Assembly (NCBI GenBank): GCA_946534745.1
Contig: CAMNDA010000291.1
Span: 1-8,430, forward strand
DNA from: an uncultured Verrucomicrobiota bacterium
GTDB taxonomy: Bacteria; Verrucomicrobiota; Kiritimatiellia; RFP12; UBA3636
Length of the DNA stretch: 8,430 bases
Direction of reading: 5' to 3'
The notes beneath the pieces were generated by a model. That model had not been told where the DNA came from and ran no database searches. It saw only the letters and a program-made list of their open reading frames with translations. The position numbers and the translations under genes were made by a program. Positions 1 through 7,200 of this stretch are shown one piece after another; position 1 is the stretch's first letter, and each line of letters starts with the position of its first letter.

Positions 1-71
1 ACGAGCGCGCCGATCGCGAGCACGGCGCCGTATTCGAGGCGCCAGCGGACGGGATGCGGCTTGCCGGCCAT
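1..71 (-). CDS. N-terminal fragment of a probable LpxL/HtrB-type lysophospholipid acyltransferase (runs off the left edge)
   Basis: Only the first 23 codons are present; the gene continues beyond base 1. The ATG is at 71-69, preceded by a purine-rich ACGGAG that can serve as ribosome binding site, and lies 21 bp after the rsfS stop codon, so the two are probably co-transcribed. The visible peptide starts MAGKPHPVRWRLEYGAVLAIGA. The pattern of a basic stretch, then RLEY, then a hydrophobic helix is what I know from the N-termini of lauroyl/lysophospholipid acyltransferases of the LpxL family, which add secondary acyl chains to lipid A at the inner membrane. No catalytic motif (HX4D) falls within the window, so this assignment is by resemblance of a short stretch only. 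Another inner-membrane protein is possible. That a real coding start exists here is more certain than the function. Confidence 0.42.
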   Translation of the reverse strand, partial: MAGKPHPVRWRLEYGAVLAIGAL

Positions 72-92
72 TCGCTCCGTTCCCCCCGCCGG

Positions 93-422
93 CTAGTCCC
101 GGCGCCAGAGCGCCTCGATGTCGTAGTAGGCGCGCGCGTCCGGGAGGAAGAGGTGGACCATCGCGTCGAAGTAGTCCAGGACGATCCACGCCGACTCCGC
201 GTCGCCCGAGATCCGGGCGCCCTCGCCGCACGCCTCGCGCACGGCGCGCTGCACGGCGACCGAGAGCGCGCGCAGGTGCGGGGCGCTGGTGGCGGACGCG
301 ACGACGGCCGTGTCCGTGATGCTCGACCTCCCGCGGACGTCGTAGACGGCGACGCCCTCGGCTTTCTTGTCCTCGAGCGCCTTGCGGATCGCGTCGATCT
401 TGGGGTTCTTCTCTTCGCTCAT
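93..422 (-). CDS. rsfS: Ribosomal silencing factor RsfS (Iojap/DUF143 family)
   Basis: This encodes a 109-residue protein. RsfS binds ribosomal protein uL14 on the 50S subunit and blocks joining to 30S, lowering translation under starvation. Family signatures are visible: VYDVRGRSSITDTAVVAS at about residues 26-43 matches the usual LDVRxxSxxTDYFVI segment, and the C-terminal W-IVLDYFDAMVHLFLPDAR-YYDIEALW (about 79-106) matches the hallmark WxxLDYGDVVVHVF--R-YY-LE-LW. Two family positions differ: the usual DY(F/V) after the threonine is DTAVV here, and the LDYGD motif reads LDYFD. Length is normal for the family. I chose the ATG at 422; the frame stays open to a TTG at 452, but that would add ten Arg/Ala/Thr-rich residues unlike the family. 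A sigma70-like promoter lies directly upstream, after the tRNA terminator. It is followed by a membrane acyltransferase-like gene rather than the more common nadD or rlmH neighbours. Confidence 0.93.
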   Translation of the reverse strand: MSEEKNPKIDAIRKALEDKKAEGVAVYDVRGRSSITDTAVVASATSAPHLRALSVAVQRAVREACGEGARISGDAESAWIVLDYFDAMVHLFLPDARAYYDIEALWRRD

Positions 423-460
423 GTGCGGTGCGGTGCGCGCGGTCGCGCGCAACGGGGATG

Positions 461-489
461 GTTATAGCCGATTCGCGCGGCGGGGGCAA
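461..489 (-). promoter_or_regulatory. Predicted sigma70-type promoter of rsfS
   Basis: Read on the minus strand, a -35 element TTGCCC (489-484) is followed by a 17-bp spacer and a -10 element TATAAC (466-461). The predicted transcription start is near 454, giving a leader of about 30 nt before the rsfS ATG at 422. It begins immediately after the U-tract of the tRNA-Asp terminator, which fits an independent transcription unit for rsfS and the gene after it. No strong Shine-Dalgarno is visible in the leader. The prediction is from sequence only. Confidence 0.66.
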
Positions 490-491
490 CG

Positions 492-525
492 AAAAAACGC
501 GGACCGCCCTTTCGGACGGTCCGCG
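492..525 (-). terminator. Rho-independent terminator after tRNA-Asp
   Basis: Arms at 498-509 and 514-525 form a 12-bp stem with one G-U pair, closed by a GAAA tetraloop (transcript sense). On the minus strand this is followed by G and six T residues (497-492). The structure sits 5 bp beyond the tRNA 3' end, so it almost certainly ends the tRNA transcript. It also separates the tRNA from rsfS. Confidence 0.93.
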
Positions 526-530
526 CGAGC

Positions 531-607
<77 letters not shown>

Positions 608-648
608 AGGGAGGCTCCCGGCGCCGATTGGCGTCGGAAACGCGATGG

Positions 649-677
649 AGAATAGCAGAACCCCCGCTCGAATGCAA
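649..677 (-). promoter_or_regulatory. Predicted sigma70-type promoter of tRNA-Asp
   Basis: On the minus strand a -35 element TTGCAT (677-672), a spacer of exactly 17 bp and a -10 element TATTCT (654-649) are present. The predicted start is near 642, about 35 nt before the mature tRNA 5' end, a normal length for a 5' leader removed by RNase P. The surrounding stretch 608-766 contains no gene, and no clear intrinsic terminator for the preceding gene is visible in it. That gene may end Rho-dependently or read into the tRNA. Confidence 0.68.
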
Positions 678-766
678 GGGGAAAATGCATAGTTGGCGCC
701 GCGGCTCGCTCGGAGAGCTCGTCCCGCCGGAACGGCTCGCCGCGACGGGCTCGGCACGCGGGCGCG

Positions 767-1153
767 CTACGCGAGCGAGAGGTCGCCGTGGATCTTGTAG
801 CCGGCGACGTCGCGGTCGACGCGCAGGTCGCGGCCGGGGAAGGCGCGGGCGAGGCCCTCGCGCAGGAGCGCGACGGCCGCCTCCTCGATCGCCTCGCGCT
901 CGGACTCCGGCACGGAGGCGAGGGTCGAGGCCTCCACGCGGAAGACGTAGCCCGGCCCGAACTTCGAGCCGTAGCCGGCGGTGAAGGAGGCGGTCACGCG
1001 GAAGAGGCCGTCGTACTGCGGGTTCGCCGCGGCGCCGCGGGGCGGCCGCGCCGGATGCAGCGGCCACCGCGAGCCGAAGCGCTCCTCCAGCGCCCCGTCG
1101 ATCTCCGACAGGACGCCGTGGAGCTTGTCTTCGAAGGCTTCGAGCGCGGTCAT
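767..1153 (-). CDS. Conserved-looking 128-residue protein of unknown function
   Basis: I do not recognise a characterised family. The start is the ATG at 1153-1151, preceded by GGAGG three bases upstream of the ATG, a strong but closely spaced ribosome binding site. The protein begins MTALEAFEDKLHGVLSEIDGA, an acidic amphipathic helix (1-26). A Pro/Arg-rich segment WPLHPARPPRGAAANPQYDG (30-49) follows, then beta-like FRVTASFTAGYGSKFGPGYV (51-70), a helix SEREAIEEAAVALLREGLARAF (84-105), and the ending YKIHGDLSLA. There is no signal peptide or membrane segment, so it should be cytoplasmic. It lies 92 bp after the giant exported-protein gene, on the same strand, with no visible promoter between them; the gap is instead filled with GC hairpins. 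Co-transcription is possible but not shown. The even spread of charged, hydrophobic and Gly/Pro motifs looks like a real folded protein. I propose no function. Confidence 0.85.
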   Translation of the reverse strand: MTALEAFEDKLHGVLSEIDGALEERFGSRWPLHPARPPRGAAANPQYDGLFRVTASFTAGYGSKFGPGYVFRVEASTLASVPESEREAIEEAAVALLREGLARAFPGRDLRVDRDVAGYKIHGDLSLA

Positions 1154-1245
1154 CGTCCTCCGGCGCGCGGGGGCGCGCGCCCTCCCGGCGGCCCGGGCCG
1201 CCGCCCGTCCGCCGCGCGCGGGGGCGCGCGGCGGGCGGAGGCCGG
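1154..1245 (-). repeat. Cluster of GC-rich inverted repeats between two genes, with a 17-nt direct duplication
   Basis: The spacer between the giant gene and the 128-residue protein holds three stem-loops in a row. In transcript order they are: arms 1224-1234/1209-1219 (11 bp, 4-nt loop, extendable by three more pairs past one mismatch); the perfect 16-bp palindrome GGCGGCCCGGGCCGCC at 1187-1202; and arms 1175-1181/1162-1168 (7 bp, 6-nt loop). The sequence GCGCGCGGGGGCGCGCG occurs identically at 1163-1179 and 1214-1230. No T-tract follows any stem, so these are not classical intrinsic terminators. They may protect an upstream 3' end or attenuate expression of the downstream gene. Confidence 0.75.
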
Positions 1246-4200
1246 TCACTTCGACGGCGTGGCGACGAGGCGGTAGAAGAGCGCCGTCGGCGAGAGCGCC
1301 GGGACGTCCAGATCGAACTCCGCCCAGCTGCCGTCCGCCGGAGCCGCGAGGCCCTGCGCCTTCGGGATCTCGTAGGGCAGAGCGGCATCCCATTCGCCAA
1401 GCTCGGACGTCGCCTCGAAGCGCCACGCGTAGTCCTCCGCCTTCAGGGCGAGGCCCTTCTCGACGCTCTCCGCGTCCACGCGGACGCGCACGCGGACCGT
1501 CACCGTGTAGTCGTCCTTGAAGGCGATGGAGAGGAACTCCGGCGGGTCGATCGTCGCGATCTCCTCCTCGGCGAGCCGGCCGCCGAGGAACGGCAGCACG
1601 TCCTCCTGCTGGTAGTTGTAGCCGCCGATCGTCTTGGTGCGCGTCACGTTCCACCGCAGGTAGTCGCCCGAGCCCTCCCACGCGAGCGAGCGGGAGTCGT
1701 AGTACGTGTCGCGCAGGTACTTGAAGCCCATGTTGACGAAGTCCGTGACGCGGCGCTGCGTGCCCCACGCCGCGGTGTCGACGTAGGCGCCCATCGAGCG
1801 GCGGAGGCGCAGCGCGCCCGGGACGCTCATGATGAACGGGGCGTCGTCGTACGTCTCGACGTTCACCCACGAGTCCGGGAAGAGCTTCTCGTTGGCGAGC
1901 TGGCCGAGCCCGTGGCAGCCCAGGACCCAGAAGCCCCAGCCCTTGTTCGTCGTCGCGTTGCGCGACTCCTGGAACGCCGCCTTCGACGAGAGGATGTTCG
2001 TGTGGGCGATGTAGTTCGGGTTCAGCTCGCCCGTGTCGTCGAAGCCGAAGTGCTCGAGGCGCCAGTTCGCGATGCTGGCGCCCTCCGGGCCCATGATCTC
2101 GACGAACTGGTTCTTCAGCGAGGCCAGGCCGGTCTCCGCCGCGCCGGAGGTCTCGCCGTAGACCGGCTGCAGCTCGTTGATGAACACCACGTTCGTCGTG
2201 CAGGAGAAGCTCCAGAAGTGGCCCACCGGGCGCTCCTGCGTCTCGAACGTCTTGTTCAGGTCGATCGGATCGTACCACTTCGGGTTCTCGAACCAGAAGC
2301 CGTTCTTCACGCGGCCCTGCAGCTCGGAGTACACCGGGGACTTGAACCGCCCGTCGTACAGCACCTTCACGCAGTACTGGAAGACCGAGTCCGCCGGGAA
2401 CTTGTCCGTCGGGATCTGCGCCGAGGTGTAGAACACGTAGGGCGAGCCGTCCGGCGCGTTCGTGCACGCGATGGAGCCGCCGTGCATCGTGCCGCCGTCC
2501 CAGCGCGCCTGGCCGTCGTCCCAGCGGTTCGACCACGCCTCGAAGCCCCACTTGAGGTTGAGCGGGACGCGCGTCACGTCGATGATCGGGCGGGAGTTCG
2601 TCACGTACCAGTAGGTGTAGTAGTACGCCTCGATGCCGCCCGGCAGGATCACGGTGTGCTCCGTCCGGTTCGTCTGGACGCGGATCCACTCGTTGGTGGT
2701 CGGGATGTCGCGCGAGGCGCTCGTGTCGACGTACCACTCCAGGAACACCCGGATGTTGCTGGGCGCCATTCTCGGGTTGACGAGCGAGATCTTCGCGTCC
2801 GTGCCGGTGACGTCGAGCGGGATGTCCGGCGTGAACTCGATCGCGCCGACGTCGATCGACGCGCGGACCGGCTCGGTGATGAGCACGTTGTCGAGCATCA
2901 CGCGGTTGTCGCCGTCGTTCTCGCCGAAGACGCGGAGCAGGCGGAAGTCCTGCTGGTAGAACTCGACGCTGAAGTAGGTCCAGTCCGTCGTCGTGATGGA
3001 CGAGAGGGCCTCGAGCGCCGCCTTCTGGCGCATGTACTCCTTGTCCTCCTCCGGCGCGGCGTACGTCTCGTCGTCCCAGTAGAGGTCGTCCGTCGTGAGC
3101 TCGCGCCACTGCGCGTCGGGCGTCGAGCCGGCCTTCGCGACCATCAGCTTGAGGTGCGCGGGGCCCGTGTTGTCCGGCGAGGCGCGGTACCAGAAGGAGA
3201 CCTCGCCCACGCCCGTCTCGATGGAGGGCGTCTGGATGAACGGCGCGTGCTCGTCGAAGACGTTGCCGTGGGGCGTCTGCGAGGCCTCGCCGTCGTTCAG
3301 CACGGCCGAGCGGAAGGTCGAGGCCGCCGCGGTCGCGCCGTCGAACTTGAGCTTCCGGAGATGGAGCGCGTCGAGGGGCGGGATCGCCCGCTGCGCCACG
3401 TCGGGCGGGAAGGTCGAGACGAGCGCGTTGTAGACCTCCCACGAGGTGTCGCCCGTGTTCGGGTAGTCCGTCGCGCGGACGTTGTCCACGTAGAGAGTGC
3501 CGAGCTGGCCGTGGGCGCGGCTCTCCTCCGTGGGATCGTCCGCCACGATGCGCAGGCGGCCCGAGATGTTGGTGAGGCACGCGACGTACATCGTCCCCGA
3601 GCTGCCCGCCTCCAGGACGCTCGTGCCGCCCTCCAGGTCGCTCCACTCGCTGCCGGTCCAGTCGCCCAGCTGCACCGAAACCTTCACGGGATGGTCGGCC
3701 ACCTCGTAGGTGAAGAGGATGTCGCCCACGCCGTGCACGAGCTGCGGCGTCGTGAGCGCCTGCTTCCGGCCGGGGTTCGCGCGCGAGCGGTTCAGCTCGT
3801 ACCGGCGGCCCGTGCGGCCGTCGGCCGCGATCGCCGCGTAGGTCGCCTGGAACGACGACACCGCCGAGATCTCCGGGTCGGGGTAGTCCCGGTCCCACAC
3901 CGTGACGCCGCGCCAGTCGTCGCACGAGATCGAGTCGACCGCGAGGTTGCCCTTCGAGAGGGTTCCGTTCGCGTCCTTCGAGAGCGCCTTGATCGAGAGG
4001 TACGTCTGGTCCCACAGGTCCATCGCGAAGGAGACGTCCTTCCACCGGTACTGCGCCACGGACTTGATGCCGTCGCCGTCATGGCCGTTGTAGGTGTCCC
4101 ACTCGTCGTCCCAGTCGCGCGTGACCCCGCCCTGGTAGAACGGCACCGGCGCCGTGAACTGCCCCTCGGGGAACTCCTCCTCCGAGGTCCGGTACGTCCG

Positions 4201-7200
4201 CACGCCGTAGAACACCTGCGGCGCCGGGCGCGTGAGGATCGTCGGGGCGGATTCCTGGTTGCTGCCGGGGCTGACCTGCCACACGTCGATCTTGCGCTTG
4301 CGGTCGTAGGCCGCGCCGGCGCTGCGGTCCCACTTGTCGGCGCCGCCCGAGGAGGTCGCCACCGCGTTCATCGCGTCCGATCCGCCCGTTCCCTTGAAGT
4401 TCACGGAGGCGGCCACGGGCAGGACGTAGGGCGCGATCCTGAGGCCGCAGTCGCGCATGTTGAAGCCGGGGCGGCCGGACGTCGTCGCGCCCGAGCTCGA
4501 GCAGTCGATCGGGCCGAACTTGTAGAGGAAGTAGGGGGCGTTGCCGAACGCGTTGTTGTTCACGGCGTTCGCCAGTGTGCAGGCGGTGCACTTGTTGTTC
4601 TCGATGTCGTGGCTGCGGAACGCCCACACCATCGGCGTCACGGAGGTTCCGTCCGTCAGGAGGTCCAGGACGAAGACCCACCGGATGGGCTTGGTGCCGT
4701 CCTTCCGGTCGAGCGTGAAGAGGCCGCAGTCGTTCTCGTTGCCGCTCCAGCCCCAGTAGCCGCTTTCGTTCTTCGCGCCGTTGTTGTCGGTGCTGTTGCG
4801 GCCCGGGAACGTCGGCCACCGCGCGTTCGACGCCGTGTAGTTGTTCCACCCGCCGTAGCCGTTGCCGCGGATCTCGCCGAACTTCTCGAAGCATTCGCCC
4901 TCGATCCACTGGTAGAGGCGCACCTCGAACCAGTTGCGCGTCCGCCCCTTCTGGTCGGCCATCAGGTCGCTGTGCTGCGTGATCCGGGCCTCCCAGTAGT
5001 TGAACGGGTCCTGCCAGTAGCCGATGAGCGAGAGCGAGTGCTCCGCGTCGGAGACCTGGTCCGGTGACGGGTCCGTGATGCGCGCGATCACCCGGTAGTT
5101 GCTCCACGCGGAGCCGGGGACGTACGTGATGTTGCGGTCGTCGTCGCTATGCGACCGAACGCGCATCTTCAGCGTGCCGCGCCCCTGGCTGGGCCGCTCG
5201 CTCGTCGTCTCGAGCGAGCCCTCGAGCCCCGGGTAGCCGCGCAGGACGACCTCGGTGTTCCTCGTCTGCGAGGTCCAGTCCGGCGCGTTGTCGGAGAGGA
5301 CGCGGTCCTTCACGATCTTCGCGTTCTTCCCGATGTACTCGTAGAGGTAGGTGCCGGACGCGTCGCAGTAGTCCTCCATCGCCGGGTTCTGGTCGAGCAG
5401 CACGCCGTTGAGCGACTCCTCGAACGTCGTGAGCGCGCGCCCCTCGAGGTCGGTCGTGAACTCCTTCATGTCGTAGAGGCCGAACGACCGGGAGTACCAC
5501 TGGTTGTCCGCCTGCCAGTCGTTGAAGTCCTGCCACGCGGCGCGGCGGATCTGCCAGGAGCCGTTGGTGGTGCAGAAGCGGTACATCAGGAAGCCGTCGT
5601 AGTCGATCTGCACGCGCGTGCGCACGGTCTCGTGCGGCGGGAGCCTGTCCTCGTCCAGCACGTACTCGAAGTACGTCTCCTCGCGCGTCGAGGTCGCGCC
5701 CGGGACGAGCGTGTACGTGGAGGACGTCCCCACGGCGCACTCGTTCGTGACGTACCACGCGCCCGCGCCGTTGATGACGTCCTGGAAGTCGGCGTACCAG
5801 TTCGTCGTCACGGTGCTGAGCTCCGGCCGGTCCGGGTCGACGACGTTCAGGACGAAGTTCAGCGCCTGCAGCAGCTCGTTCGTCGCGACGCTGCCGTCCT
5901 CCTGCTCCTCGAACTCGAAGCGCCGGAACCAGTACGCCACGTCGTCCGCCGTCGGCGGGACGAGCGCCTGGCCGAGCGCGTTCGTCTCCACCGCGTTCGT
6001 CACGACGCCGACCCAGAGCGCCGTCGTGGTCTTCACGTCCCACACGACGTTCGTGATCTGCTCCACGATGGTGCGCTTGCGCTCGTAGCCGGTCATCTCG
6101 TAGTCGCGCAGCTGCGACCCGTCGTTCTCGGTTCCGTCCATCGGCGGGTTGATGCGCAGCTCGTCCTGGTCGAGCTGGACCCACTCGAACGGGCCCGCCT
6201 CGTAGGCCGTCGCGCCCGGCACGGAATGCCACGCGCCCGTCACGGAGAAGTACGCGTCGACGGCGTTCGTGACGTGCAGGATCGCCTGCCACGTGTAGTC
6301 GCCCACGTGCTGCATCGGGTAGGCGCGGGCGAGGTGCGACTCCACGTTGGTCGAGAAGTCCGCCGTCACCGCCGAGAGGTCCGTGTACATCGACCGGAAG
6401 CGCCGCACGCCGTCCTTCGCGAGGAACTTGTTGTATTCGTACGTCGCCGGGATTTCGATCGAGCCGAGCTCGGGGACCGCGTCGTTGCGCGTCGGACGGA
6501 CCATGTAGTACGCCGACCCGCTCGGCCAGCCCTCGTCCAGGTCGCGGATGTCGAACTTCCGCGTCACGTCCCAGAGGCCGTTCGTCGCGGGGGTGTCCGG
6601 CGCGACGTCGCGGCTCGTCGAATAGTGGTAGAACGCCTGCTGTCCCGTCTTCTCGAACGTGTCCCGGAACGTCGGGTACAGCGCCGGGCTGCGGTTCTCG
6701 GAGACATTTCCGTTCGCGTCCGTCAGGAGGGCCCAGGCGTTGGTGTGGATCAGGTACGGGTACCGGTACCAGTCGAAGCGATGGTTGACGATGTTGTTCA
6801 GCAGGTACCCGTCATGGTCCTTGATGGCCGGGAACGTCGGCGTGTAACCGGTGAAGGAGACCTCGTAGAAGTACTCAAACGGACCGTCGGAGAGGCCGTT
6901 GCCCTCCGGCGTCAGGATGCAGGCGTAGGTGCCGTCCCCCGTGTGCGTGCGGCCCGTCACGTTCGTCATCGGCGTCGGCGTCCAGTCGTCCTCGGCATTC
7001 TGCCTCCAGTAGAGGACCGGCGCGAAGTTCGCCGCCGGAGCGGACGGAAAGACGTTGCTCACCGCGATGTGGAATTCGATCGGATCCCGGATCGACGGGA
7101 AGCCCGGCGCATAGTCCAGCTCGTCCTTGTAGATTCGCACGTCCGGAATCACGGGCGTGAGAACGATGTCGCAGACGTCGATGGCGACGGAGTTAAGCTC

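Noticed and set aside
420..452. Alternative TTG start adding ten residues to RsfS
   Set aside because: The extension is Arg/Thr/Ala-rich and unlike the family, and the predicted transcription start near 454 would leave almost no leader. The ATG at 422 gives the normal length.
767..4045. Reading the 128-residue protein as the C-terminal end of a ~1090-codon minus-strand gene
   Set aside because: Upstream of the ATG at 1153 this frame is an Arg/Gly/Pro-rich shadow of the giant gene. A ribosome binding site precedes 1153, and only residues from there on look like a folded protein.
1912..5067. Very long open frame on the plus strand (about 1050 codons) opposite the giant gene
   Set aside because: It is a shadow of G/C-ending codons on the other strand. 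Its product is an Arg/Val/Ala/Glu/Asp-rich low-complexity peptide with no domain pattern, whereas the minus-strand frame has a signal peptide and structured modules.
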